DNA of 24,057 nt from an uncultured Prevotellaceae bacterium (GCA_937891085.1 CALAEY010000088.1:1-24057), one strand, 5' to 3'. Numbered from the stretch's first letter, positions 1 to 6,288 are shown. Notes: a model not told the origin generated them from the sequence alone. Numbers and translations: made by a program.

Positions 1-140
1 AAGTCAAGTTAAGACCAAGCGAAAACAGCATATTTGTATCCATGACTGCAAATTTACAAATAATATGCTACGCCACCAAATATCTACCCACACGATTCAA
101 CATAGAGCCTTTATTTTTTAATCCTTTAATTTCTATTTCT

Positions 141-692
141 ATGGCTATTAAAATGAAAGCTATCGAACGCAATGTGTCGTTCCAGAAGGGCGTGGAGAAA
201 TACGCCTATGTGCTGCAAACTGAGATATACAACCGCCTCACGGCCAGCAAGGTGATTCAGGAAGCTGCCATCCGCAGCGGTGTGCAGGAGGCACTGCTCA
301 ACGTGGCATGGATTGCTATTGGCGAAGTGATCAAGGCGTGGGCCACCGAGGGCCATTCTGTGGCTGTGCCTGGACTGGGCAGCATGCGCTTCGGCGTACG
401 TGCCGCCAGCGTGGCCGATGTGAACGATGTGAGCACCAACCTCATCACGGCTCGCCGTGTGATATTCGTGCCGAGCACCGACATCAAGCAGGAGCTGAAG
501 AATACCAACATCAACATCACCTGCTATAATCGCGACGGTGAAGTGGTGAAGCAGGTCACCAGTGCCGATGATGCCGAGGTGGAGGATAATGAGGGCTCTG
601 GCAGTGGCTCCAATACGGGCAGCACCACTGAGCCACAGACTGGCGGCGGTGGCTCTACCGAGACAGGCGGTGGCAACAATGGCATCGGATGA
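141..692 (+). CDS. HU-like DNA-binding protein (Bacteroidota HU-related family)
   Basis: Predicted nucleoid-type DNA-binding protein of 183 aa. The first ~125 residues have the HU/IHF fold pattern seen in Bacteroidota HU-like proteins: an N-terminal helical part (VIQEAAIRSGVQEALLNVAW) followed by a strand region with VPGLGSMRFGVRA, the position where HU proteins carry the 'G-F-G-x-F' turn before the DNA-binding arms. The last ~35 residues are a low-complexity Gly/Ser/Thr/Glu tail (GSGSGSNTGST...TGGGNNGIG) that ordinary HU lacks. An in-frame ATG exists at 42, but its 33 extra codons encode no conserved-looking sequence, so I start at 141 (MAIKMKAIERNV). It is first in a compact (+) cluster with the smalltalk gene (756) and an M15 peptidase (860). 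This HU-like/smalltalk/cell-wall-hydrolase order recurs in Bacteroides and Prevotella by my recollection. The family is confident; the cellular role is unknown. Confidence 0.85.
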   Translation: MAIKMKAIERNVSFQKGVEKYAYVLQTEIYNRLTASKVIQEAAIRSGVQEALLNVAWIAIGEVIKAWATEGHSVAVPGLGSMRFGVRAASVADVNDVSTNLITARRVIFVPSTDIKQELKNTNINITCYNRDGEVVKQVTSADDAEVEDNEGSGSGSNTGSTTEPQTGGGGSTETGGGNNGIG

Positions 693-702
693 TAACAATG
701 AG

Positions 703-727
703 AATTGAGAATTGTCAATTCTCAATT
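703..727 (+). repeat. Inverted repeat between HU-like gene and smalltalk gene
   Basis: AATTGAGAATTG (703-714), one T, then CAATTCTCAATT (716-727) form a 12-bp perfect inverted repeat. It sits in the 63-nt gap between the HU-like stop and the smalltalk start. The units belong to the (GAATTGAGAATTG) family of short repeats scattered through this window (for example 8335-8360). It has no T-tract, so it is more likely a processing or stability hairpin, or simply a repeat, than a terminator. Confidence 0.6.
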
Positions 728-755
728 AAAGAAATCCTTTTAAATCTTGTAGAAT

Positions 756-857
756 ATGAAAAAAGAGACTTGGAAATTCATCATTCAGACGGTGATCGCC
801 ATTCTGACTGCCATAGGCACTACGCTGGGCGTAACCTCTTGCATGGGAACGCTCTGA
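756..857 (+). CDS. Smalltalk family micro-protein (33 aa)
   Basis: A 33-codon gene starting MKKETWKFIIQTVIAIL and ending in SCMGTL. Residues ~7-28 form one hydrophobic segment (FIIQTVIAILTAIGTTLGVTSC) after a charged MKKETWK start, so it should be a single-span membrane peptide or be lipidated at Cys29. The sequence matches my memory of the 'smalltalk protein' family of Bacteroidota, which lies between an HU-like DNA-binding protein and a peptidoglycan hydrolase, exactly the context here. The stop codon (855-857) is separated from the next ATG (860) by two bases, which suggests translational coupling. Function is unknown; a holin-like role beside the wall hydrolase is only an inference from size, topology and neighbour. 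Confidence 0.85.
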   Translation: MKKETWKFIIQTVIAILTAIGTTLGVTSCMGTL

Positions 858-859
858 GA

Positions 860-1246
860 ATGACCGACGTGCAGCTCTCGGAGCACTTCTGGCTCCATGA
901 ATTCACAGACTCCTACACCGCCCGAATGCTGTGCTTGAAGAACGAACCACCGCCCGAGGCGGTGGAGTGTCTGAGAAACCTCTGCCTGCAGGTGCTGGAA
1001 CCACTCAGGCTGTGGGCTGGCATACCGGTGCAGATATCGAGTGGCTACCGCTGTCCTGCCCTGAACCGTGCGGTGGGTGGTGCCCCACACTCTTGGCACC
1101 TCACTGGCTGTGCTGCCGACCTGCACCTGCCATCGGTGGCCACAGGCAAGCGTTGGTATGCCTACCTCAGGTGCCTGCCTCACACCGAACTGCTATGGGA
1201 GCAACGAGGATCCACCACTTGGATACACGTGGCCCTGCGACCCTAA
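860..1246 (+). CDS. M15-family (D-Ala-D-Ala carboxypeptidase-like) peptidase
   Basis: A 128-aa single-domain zinc peptidase of the M15/VanY-like fold, predicted to cleave peptidoglycan stem peptides. The sequence starts MTDVQLSEHFWLHEFT, like phage-type M15_3 enzymes ('...FTLEEF..S'). It then shows SSGYRCPALNRAVGG (residues ~60-74), the metal-site motif S-x-H-x-x-G-x-A-x-D (S78, H80, G83, D87) and the C-terminal histidine in TTWIHVAL (H123). H80, D87 and H123 are the expected Zn ligands. There is no signal peptide, so export would need another route, as with phage endolysins. I chose ATG 860, two bases behind the smalltalk stop; the longer frame from 689 would run through the smalltalk gene. 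A terminator follows at 1253. Confidence 0.85.
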   Translation: MTDVQLSEHFWLHEFTDSYTARMLCLKNEPPPEAVECLRNLCLQVLEPLRLWAGIPVQISSGYRCPALNRAVGGAPHSWHLTGCAADLHLPSVATGKRWYAYLRCLPHTELLWEQRGSTTWIHVALRP

Positions 1247-1252
1247 CACTCA

Positions 1253-1292
1253 CGAGGGGGTGACTCACCACTAAGAGCCACTCCCTCGTTTT
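1253..1292 (+). terminator. Rho-independent terminator of the HU-like/smalltalk/M15 cluster
   Basis: CGAGGGGGTG (1253-1262) can pair with CACTCCCTCG (1279-1288), ten base pairs with one G-U, followed directly by TTTT. It begins 6 nt after the M15 stop codon. Confidence 0.8.
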
Positions 1293-1295
1293 GCT

Positions 1296-1325
1296 TAGCG
1301 CTACGCGCTACAGGTGCTACAGTAA
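1296..1325. repeat. 30-bp GCTAC-type repeat, copy 1
   Basis: TAGCGCTACGCGCTACAGGT followed by GCTACAGTAA. All 30 bases are identical to 3484-3513, and a diverged version (GCTACAATGCTACAGTTGCT...) lies near 15238. Both exact copies lie a short way downstream of a (+) terminator. Confidence 0.8.
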
Positions 1326-1417
1326 GTTTCTGCTTTAACAGACCATATTCTTCGTCTATCACGTACACACATTTGCTCGGATTATCTCATATACTACGGA
1401 TAAAGTTTCACATAAAT

Positions 1418-1449
1418 TTGTTTTTTCAAAAATAAAGGCTTACTTTTGC
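1418..1449 (+). promoter_or_regulatory. Bacteroidota promoter of the micro-peptide/fimbrillin operon
   Basis: TTTG at 1418-1421 and TACTTTTG (TAnnTTTG) at 1442-1449 with a 20-nt spacer, close to the Bacteroidota -33/-7 consensus. Transcription would start near 1455, which gives a leader of about 335 nt before the first peptide start at 1791. Confidence 0.65.
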
Positions 1450-1790
1450 TGTAATTTCAGTCGGGATGTTGCGATGTTCCCTGAAAGGACATAAATAACG
1501 AAAGGTGTTATTGAGATTATCTTCTGAAATCAGATCTCGCAAATCCGTTTTAGAGTGAAGATGATAGCAATAGCACCACATCTGTTGATATATACTCCCT
1601 CTTTATGCACTTATGCATAACCAAGGCTAATCGTATATGTCTAATTGGTGTGGGCTATTGTTTTATCCACTCTAAAGGCAATGCGAGAGCCAGATTTCAG
1701 GATAAGACATAGATAATAGTTCCCACACCTTATTTTTATTATTGCTTTTCCATGGGAACTGAAGAAGCATAAAAGAACTTTTATAGATTT
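1450..1790 (+). promoter_or_regulatory. Long structured 5' leader of the micro-peptide/fimbrillin operon
   Basis: About 340 nt with no long ORF but several complementary segments. TCTGAAATCAGA forms a hairpin near 1522-1534. GGTGTGGG (1647-1654) pairs with CCCACACC (1722-1729), supported by inner pairings CTATT/AATAG (1655/1715) and TTATCC/GGATAA (1663/1700), and TATTTTTATTATTGCTTTT follows. The 3' arm of that hairpin overlaps AGTTCCC (1718-1724), which can instead pair with GGGAACT (1754-1760). The two structures exclude each other, as in attenuators. A 19-codon frame, 1561-1620 (MIAIAPHLLIYTP...), lies inside. I cannot name a known riboswitch class. Confidence 0.45.
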
Positions 1791-1904
1791 ATGGCTAAGG
1801 AAGTTTATGAGGAACCTCAAGCAGAGGTCGTAGTAATGGAGGCACAAAACACCCTGCTTCAAACCAGTGGTGAAAAATTTGGTAACGGAGGAAGCTGGAA
1901 TTAA
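1791..1904 (+). CDS. Micro-peptide (37 aa) upstream of fimbrillin-like lipoprotein
   Basis: A 37-codon ORF reading MAKEVYEEPQAEVVVMEAQN and ending in GEKFGNGGSWN. Its N-terminal half aligns without gaps with the micro-peptide at 12002-12103: V-Y-E-E-P-Q-A-E-V-V-V-M-E here against I-Y-E-I-P-S-A-E-V-V-E-M-E there. The C-terminal half is Gly/Asn-rich and differs. It has no signal peptide and no membrane segment. The stop lies 30 nt before the start of the lipoprotein, so the two genes share a transcript. Small peptides with a 'Y-x-x-P-x-x-x-V' start are common in Bacteroidota and mostly unannotated. A leader/regulatory peptide, a RiPP-like precursor (conserved leader, variable Gly-rich core) or a small partner of the lipoprotein are all possible. 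Existence is well supported by the homologous pair; function is unknown. Confidence 0.7.
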   Translation: MAKEVYEEPQAEVVVMEAQNTLLQTSGEKFGNGGSWN

Positions 1905-1934
1905 CTCTAATCATTTTAAAAGTACAAAGTAATT

Positions 1935-3092
1935 ATGAAAAAGACAATTGAACTTTTGCCTATAACCTTGCTGATACTGACAGGTTGTAGCACAAATGAA
2001 CTGACGGATATTACTCCTGTGCCTGAGAGTAAAGTGATAATCACCGCCTCTATTGAACAAGAAGCTAACACACGTGTGACTCTAAATGAGAACCGTGAAC
2101 TGCTATGGCATAGCGGTGATGCCATCACACTATTTGATGATGGAGGTAATACCAAGACCTATACACTGACCAAAGAGAGTGAAGGGAAGACTTCTGGTTC
2201 GTTTGAGGGAGATGCTTTGCAAGGAACCCTAGTTGGAGCAGCACACCCTGCTACAGCAAACCCCGTACTTGATGGCAATAAGCTGACAATGACGCTGCCA
2301 AGCACCATAACGTATGGTAACGTCGGAGTACCGATGTATGCACAGGGAGCAGATGCTTCAAACTTGAAATTCAAACAGCTGGCAGGTTTACTGAAGCTGG
2401 AAATAGTGAACATGCGAAGTGGTATTACTGGAATAAGGGTAAAAGCAGACAAACCTATCAGCGGTACCTTTGTGGTGGAAGACGTGACTGCAAAGGGGGC
2501 TATCGTCACTTCTACTGCAACTGATAGTGATAGCAAACAATTAGAGATAACGTTCCCATCAGCTACTACCAGTATATCAGACAATGTATTTTACATACCA
2601 CTGCCTGCCCAGTCTTATGAGACTATCGAAATAAGTCTGTGTACAGAAAACGGTGCAAGCGTCCTAACTACCTATGAGAACAAGACTGTGGAGCGTGCCA
2701 TGATGTATTCCTCCTCGTTTATTTTCCCGAACCTGACAGGTACATGGCTTTGTACGGAATATGATGAAGATGGTAAGATACATGATCAATCTACTTTTGT
2801 TTTCAACTCAGACAACACCTGTACTACCACTCATTACTTAATGACTCCGGGCGAGGACTACAATGTTGAAGGAAGTTGGTTTACAGAACCTAAGACGGAG
2901 GATAGTGCTAACATAAGATTGGAAAGGTCTTCTAAAGACGGCAGATTCGACTATATCTTATCGACCACGGGAAATGTTAACGATATCTCATCACCTACAA
3001 AAATTGAAGGTTCTTTAGCAGAATACACTGCTGGACCCACTACTCCCCGTCAAGTATTCTTTAAATTTGTTATGAATCGCGAGAATCCATAA
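1935..3092 (+). CDS. Fimbrillin-like (Mfa-like) lipoprotein with C-terminal lipocalin-like domain
   Basis: A surface lipoprotein of 385 aa. Its signal peptide MKKTIELLPITLLILTGC puts the lipidated Cys at residue 18. Residues ~33-265 resemble the fimbrillin/Mfa-like fold of Bacteroidota: VIITASIEQEANTRVTL and LLWHSGDAITLFD (the typical 'W-x-x-G-D-x-I-x-L-F' line) near the start, FKQLAGLLKLEI in the middle, and YIPLPAQSYETIEI later. From ~268 (TGTWLCTEYDEDGK...STFVFNSDNTCT) the sequence changes to a small beta-rich domain reminiscent of lipocalin-like C-terminal domains. It follows the micro-peptide by 30 nt and is closed by a terminator at 3124. Fimbrillin-like proteins form pili or act as adhesins; the extra domain suggests an accessory or tip role, which is inference. 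Confidence 0.7.
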   Translation: MKKTIELLPITLLILTGCSTNELTDITPVPESKVIITASIEQEANTRVTLNENRELLWHSGDAITLFDDGGNTKTYTLTKESEGKTSGSFEGDALQGTLVGAAHPATANPVLDGNKLTMTLPSTITYGNVGVPMYAQGADASNLKFKQLAGLLKLEIVNMRSGITGIRVKADKPISGTFVVEDVTAKGAIVTSTATDSDSKQLEITFPSATTSISDNVFYIPLPAQSYETIEISLCTENGASVLTTYENKTVERAMMYSSSFIFPNLTGTWLCTEYDEDGKIHDQSTFVFNSDNTCTTTHYLMTPGEDYNVEGSWFTEPKTEDSANIRLERSSKDGRFDYILSTTGNVNDISSPTKIEGSLAEYTAGPTTPRQVFFKFVMNRENP

Positions 3093-3123
3093 GACTATCG
3101 ACAGACGGTTAGTCATACCATTT

Positions 3124-3163
3124 AAAAGAAATGAGTTCGGCAAAGTCGAACTCATTTCTTTTT
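3124..3163 (+). terminator. Rho-independent terminator after the fimbrillin-like gene
   Basis: AAAGAAATGAGTTCG (3125-3139) pairs with CGAACTCATTTCTTT (3147-3161), loop GCAAAGT, and the right arm runs into TTTTT. The stem is long and perfect. Confidence 0.9.
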
Positions 3164-3190
3164 ATAATCAAATCTTCTCTGCTCACCAAA

Positions 3191-3292
3191 TCAGAAGCTG
3201 TAGTAAAGACCGAAGGTGATGTCGTTGCCATCTAAATCGAAGCCAAAGGCATGAATCTCATCGATGGGAGCATGGTCGCGGCCATATTTAAA
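3191..3292 (-). pseudogene. 3' tail of an outer-membrane beta-barrel gene
   Basis: On the (-) strand the frame FKYGRDHAPIDEIHAFGFDL...NDITFGLYYSF ends at a stop (3191-3193). Alternating hydrophobic/polar residues and a terminal aromatic Phe (GLYYSF) are typical of the last strand of an outer-membrane beta-barrel. The frame meets a TGA (3293-3295) just upstream, and no start or body of the gene is present. The MITE-like element begins 18 nt further on. This is best read as a gene remnant left by a deletion or insertion; the parent family cannot be named from 33 residues. Confidence 0.5.
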
Positions 3293-3310
3293 TCAAAACA
3301 ATAAAAAAAA

Positions 3311-3468
3311 TCCATGTGGTGATAAGTTCCTAAAGGCTTAATAGCGTTCCTTAAATGGTGTTTTATGCAACAAATCAAAGATATTTCTTTCAAAAATACG
3401 ATGATTATGTCTATTACAGGCTGTCTTAGATGACACATTTTAGGTTTAGGAACTTATCACCACACGGA
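3311..3468. mobile_element. MITE-like element, 158 bp with 24-bp terminal inverted repeats
   Basis: The left end TCCATGTGGTGATAAGTTCC + TAAA (3311-3334) and the right end TTTAGGAACTTATCACCACA + CGGA (3445-3468) are inverted copies with one mismatch in 24 positions. The ~110-bp interior encodes no transposase; only a 22-codon (+) frame (MQQIKDISFKNTMIM...) and a (-) frame without recognisable domain occur. Both flanks carry TAAAAAAA tracts (3302-3310 and 3471-3478), compatible with an A/T-rich target duplication. It looks like a non-autonomous derivative of an insertion sequence whose family I cannot name. Confidence 0.7.
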
Positions 3469-3483
3469 GTTAAAAAAACACTG

Positions 3484-3513
3484 TAGCGCTACGCGCTACA
3501 GGTGCTACAGTAA
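3484..3513. repeat. 30-bp GCTAC-type repeat, copy 2
   Basis: All 30 bases match 1296-1325 (TAGCGCTACGCGCTACAGGT + GCTACAGTAA). It contains the internal palindrome TAGCGCTACGCGCTA with a near-repeat of GCTAC/GCTACAG units. Confidence 0.8.
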
Positions 3514-3521
3514 AAATACTC

Positions 3522-3562
3522 TAAACCATTAACCCTAAACTCTTAACCCTAAACCCTAAACC
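3522..3562. repeat. Telomere-like CCCTAAA repeat tract
   Basis: CTAAACCATTAACCCTAAAC followed by TCTTAACCCTAAACCCTAAACC. The unit (A)ACCCTAAA is repeated about five times with variation. A shorter relative (AACTCTAAACCCTAAC) sits at 4911-4926. Both lie exactly at the 3' ends of (-) genes, so the tract supplies their stop codons or last codons. It is a short-sequence repeat, not a CRISPR array. Confidence 0.6.
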
Positions 3563-4830
3563 AGACACTTATCCAAGTCACGGGCAATGGCTTCCTTGTC
3601 GAGATGCTGACCGATGAAGACCAACTTCTGCATGCGGTCACCATATTGCTCGTCCCAATCGCGGCGCAGTGCTGGTTCGCGCTCCATGAGGCGATAGAGC
3701 TCTTCCTCAGGCATGGTGGCATACCACTGACCGGCATTGCGCAGAGACACCTGCTTACCAGCCTGCTCAAAGACGTAGCACGTCTCACGCTCATCGCTGA
3801 AGTAGCACAAGCCCTTGGCACGAATCACGCTCTTTGGCCACTTGCGCGCCACAAACTCATCAAAGCGAGCCAAGTCAAATGCCTCTCGGCGGAAATAGAC
3901 ATAGGTTCCAATGCCGTATTCCTCAGCTTCACCCTCATCGTGATGGTGGTGATGATCATGGTGGTGATGTCCATGTTCCTCATGATCATGGTCGTGGTCA
4001 TCATCGTCATCGTGATGGTGATGGTGTTCGTGGTCATCATCATCGTCGTCATCATCGTCATCATGGTGATGATGCTCTTCCTCCTTATATTCAGACTCCA
4101 CCTCACTGATCCAAGTGGCAGAAGTAGCCACCTTGTCGAAATCGAACATGTGGGTATTCAGGATCTTGTCAAGCTCCACATCGCCAAAGTTACAAGGGAT
4201 AATCTCGGCCTTTGGCTGCAGTGCACGGACGATCTGGCTCAAACGCTCCAGCTCCTCAGGACTTACCTCACGTGCCTTGTTGAGCAGCACGATGTTGCAG
4301 AACTCTATCTGCTGAATCACCAGATTCTCTATGTCTTCCTCTTCGATGTTCTGCTTGAGCAGATCCAATCCGCCAGCAAACTCATCCTTCATGCGCAGGG
4401 CATCTACCACGGTGACGATGCAATCGAGCCGAGGAAGGCCGTCGGCAGCATACTGTGGCATGAGCTCAGGCATAGAACAGATGGTTTGTGCAATAGGTGC
4501 AGGTTCGCAGATACCGCTGGCCTCTATCACAATGTAGTCGAAGCGCTGCATACGCAGTATGTCGTGCAACTGCTCCACAAGATCCATCTTCAACGTGCAG
4601 CAGATGCAACCATTTTGCAAAGCCACAAGGCTGTCGTCTTTCTGCCCTACTACACCATCTTTCTCTATAAGTGTGGCGTCGATATTCACCTCGCCTATGT
4701 CATTCACTATGACGGCAAACTTGATGCCGCGTTCATTGGTCAGAATTCTGTTGAGCAACGTGGTCTTTCCACTGCCCAGATAACCTGTCAGCAAGAGTAC
4801 AGGCGTTTCCATTTTCATCTTTATTTCCAT
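3556..4830 (-). CDS. COG0523/CobW-family GTP-dependent metal chaperone with His/Asp-rich tract
   Basis: A G3E-family P-loop GTPase of 424 aa, likely an intracellular metal (zinc-type) chaperone. It has a Walker A motif GYLGSGKTT (residues 16-24), NDIGEVNID (43-51), the family signature C-x-C-C (CICC, 75-78) in LVALQNGCICCTLK, IEASGICEP (~104-112) and a LLNKA G4-like motif. A run of His and Asp (about residues 253-297) separates the GTPase from the C-terminal CobW_C-type domain (YGIGTYVYFRREAF...WPKSVIRAKG). The tract is much longer than usual and should bind metal. The start may be residue 1, 5 or 7 (MEIKMKMETP). A -7 box TATTTTTG lies at 4852-4859. The stop codon falls inside the CCCTAAA repeat. 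There is no visible Zur-type operator. Confidence 0.9.
   Translation of the reverse strand: MEIKMKMETPVLLLTGYLGSGKTTLLNRILTNERGIKFAVIVNDIGEVNIDATLIEKDGVVGQKDDSLVALQNGCICCTLKMDLVEQLHDILRMQRFDYIVIEASGICEPAPIAQTICSMPELMPQYAADGLPRLDCIVTVVDALRMKDEFAGGLDLLKQNIEEEDIENLVIQQIEFCNIVLLNKAREVSPEELERLSQIVRALQPKAEIIPCNFGDVELDKILNTHMFDFDKVATSATWISEVESEYKEEEHHHHDDDDDDDDDDHEHHHHHDDDDDHDHDHEEHGHHHHDHHHHHDEGEAEEYGIGTYVYFRREAFDLARFDEFVARKWPKSVIRAKGLCYFSDERETCYVFEQAGKQVSLRNAGQWYATMPEEELYRLMEREPALRRDWDEQYGDRMQKLVFIGQHLDKEAIARDLDKCLV
3940..4084 (-). repeat. CAT/GAT trinucleotide tract inside the COG0523 gene
   Basis: About 145 bp composed almost only of His (CAC/CAT) and Asp (GAT/GAC) codons on the (-) strand, read as ATG/GTG/ATC-type triplets on (+). 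This explains the Val/Met/Ile-rich antisense frame there. Tract length could change by slippage without breaking the frame. Confidence 0.8.
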
Positions 4831-4851
4831 TTCGTTTCAATTTTCGAGGCA

Positions 4852-4859
4852 CAAAAATA
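4852..4859 (-). promoter_or_regulatory. -7 box for the COG0523 gene
   Basis: On the (-) strand TATTTTTG (TAnnTTTG) ends 22 nt before the ATG at 4830. The -33 element is not clear, so only the -7 box is annotated. Confidence 0.45.
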
Positions 4860-4914
4860 CGAAATATAATTGAGAATAGAGAATGGAGGATTGAAAATTA
4901 TTACACCCCAAACT

Positions 4915-6243
4915 CTAAACCCTAACATACCTCCACCACGCATAGGTCATTATACAGCATCCTGCCACGGCAGCGGTGCCAAGGAACACGAGGCCGTAGC
5001 CATTGGCAAAGGCCACAGGCGCAAAGGTGACCAGACAGATTTCTACAGGTGCGATGAAGAGGTAAGCCAAGGCATAGTTCTCCAGACAGCGGCTGCGCAT
5101 CTCTGGGTCGGCAATGCGAAGCAAGGCAATGCCCATGGCCATGGTGCCCGTGAACCATCCCCAAGTGAAAAGGGCTTTCTCAAACCAGCAGTCGTTCATA
5201 AGCCTACGGCCTACAAAAAGCACATAGAGCAAGGTGACCAGCAAGCCGCATACCAACAAGATAAGCAACGGCACCAGATACTGCATCACCACACTCAGCT
5301 TGATGCTGCTGATGCCGAAAGCCACTAAGAAATCAGTAAACGTGCCGCTAAGGTGCCCCATAGCCTTAGGAGAGACATAGAATGACACCTTCGCATGGTC
5401 GAAGCAGAACTTCAAGAGAATACCCACCACGAATGCACAACTAAATACCGGCATCTCCAACTGTGGCAGGAAATAGGCCACCAACTGGCTGATACCGTAA
5501 CCTCCGAGTGCTACGACGCAGATGATGCAGACATGAAAAGCCAAGCTGTCGATGGAGATGGAGGAGCTGGTGGCCTCACCCATACTCTCTCTCTTATGCT
5601 CTGGCATCAGGCCCGTGCGAAGCTCATCGGGGAGTTCTGCAAAGTCGGTGATGAAGCAGGTATATCCACGACGGGTGCCCCACTTCACCAATGCCAAACC
5701 TATGAATACCGAAGCGAGGATGCCCACTGTGGCAGCAGTCATGGCAAGGGTAAGCATGTCTTCTCCACCCATTCGGAGGAACGACTGGCCGATGGCCGCA
5801 GCCGTGCCATGTCCGCCACAGAATCCTGCAGGCATGGACAACCCGAAGTAGCTCTCCAACGGCCAAATGCGGCTTAAGATAAAGAAGCCGAGCAATCCGC
5901 CAAAAGCCCATTGCCAGAGCATGCCCGTCTGCGAATAGGCCCACATACGCCCGATGTTCTCTCCTTGTTTCTCACCACCTTTTGCTGATGAGAACGGCAG
6001 ACAACCGAATATCAGTGCGATGAGGATACCAGCGTATGTGCCCATCTGGTCGCTTAGTGGAATCCACCCCAATCCGCCAGGGCCAAAGGCTAAACCCAGA
6101 AAACCTGCGATAAGGCTGGGCGGGATAAAATAGCGCTGTGCAAAGCTGAACTTCACACGGATAAGCTTTCCAAGCAATAACAAGCAAGCTATCAAGCCTA
6201 CATCAACGAATAGAGTCCAAGGAGAATACATTTTAAAATGCAA
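4915..6243 (-). CDS. gltS: Sodium/glutamate symporter, GltS family
   Basis: An inner-membrane protein of 442 aa with about ten to twelve hydrophobic segments, predicted to import glutamate (or a related acid) with Na+. The diagnostic loop GFCGGHGTAAAIG (~residues 140-152) matches the GltS re-entrant 'GGHGT-A-A' motif. The second half repeats the same fold, with GTFTDFLVAFGISSIKL and WFTGTMAMGIALLRIADPE. It is slightly longer than E. coli GltS (about 400 aa), owing mostly to the central linker (ITDFAELPDELRTGLMPEHK...). The start could be residue 1 or Met4 (MYSPWTLFVD). It lies 45 nt downstream of the TIR-like membrane gene on the same strand, so some read-through is possible. The exact substrate in this organism is unproven. 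Confidence 0.85.
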   Translation of the reverse strand: MHFKMYSPWTLFVDVGLIACLLLLGKLIRVKFSFAQRYFIPPSLIAGFLGLAFGPGGLGWIPLSDQMGTYAGILIALIFGCLPFSSAKGGEKQGENIGRMWAYSQTGMLWQWAFGGLLGFFILSRIWPLESYFGLSMPAGFCGGHGTAAAIGQSFLRMGGEDMLTLAMTAATVGILASVFIGLALVKWGTRRGYTCFITDFAELPDELRTGLMPEHKRESMGEATSSSISIDSLAFHVCIICVVALGGYGISQLVAYFLPQLEMPVFSCAFVVGILLKFCFDHAKVSFYVSPKAMGHLSGTFTDFLVAFGISSIKLSVVMQYLVPLLILLVCGLLVTLLYVLFVGRRLMNDCWFEKALFTWGWFTGTMAMGIALLRIADPEMRSRCLENYALAYLFIAPVEICLVTFAPVAFANGYGLVFLGTAAVAGCCIMTYAWWRYVRV

Positions 6244-6288
6244 AAATTAAATAATTCAAATATGCAAATATTATAATGGCTATCGGCT

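Noticed and set aside
42..140. N-terminal extension of the HU-like gene
   Set aside because: The extra 33 residues look like translated AT-rich leader; the conserved start is at 141.
3232..3438. 68-codon (-) frame across the MITE-like element
   Set aside because: It crosses one inverted repeat end and the barrel remnant in the wrong frame, with no known domain.
3522..3562. True telomere or linear-replicon end
   Set aside because: The tract is short, imperfect and internal, with normal genes on both sides; a simple sequence repeat explains it.
3604..4869. 421-codon (+) frame opposite the COG0523 gene
   Set aside because: It is an antisense shadow: the Val/Met/Ile-rich stretch is the complement of His/Asp codons, and no family is recognisable, while the (-) frame has all GTPase motifs.
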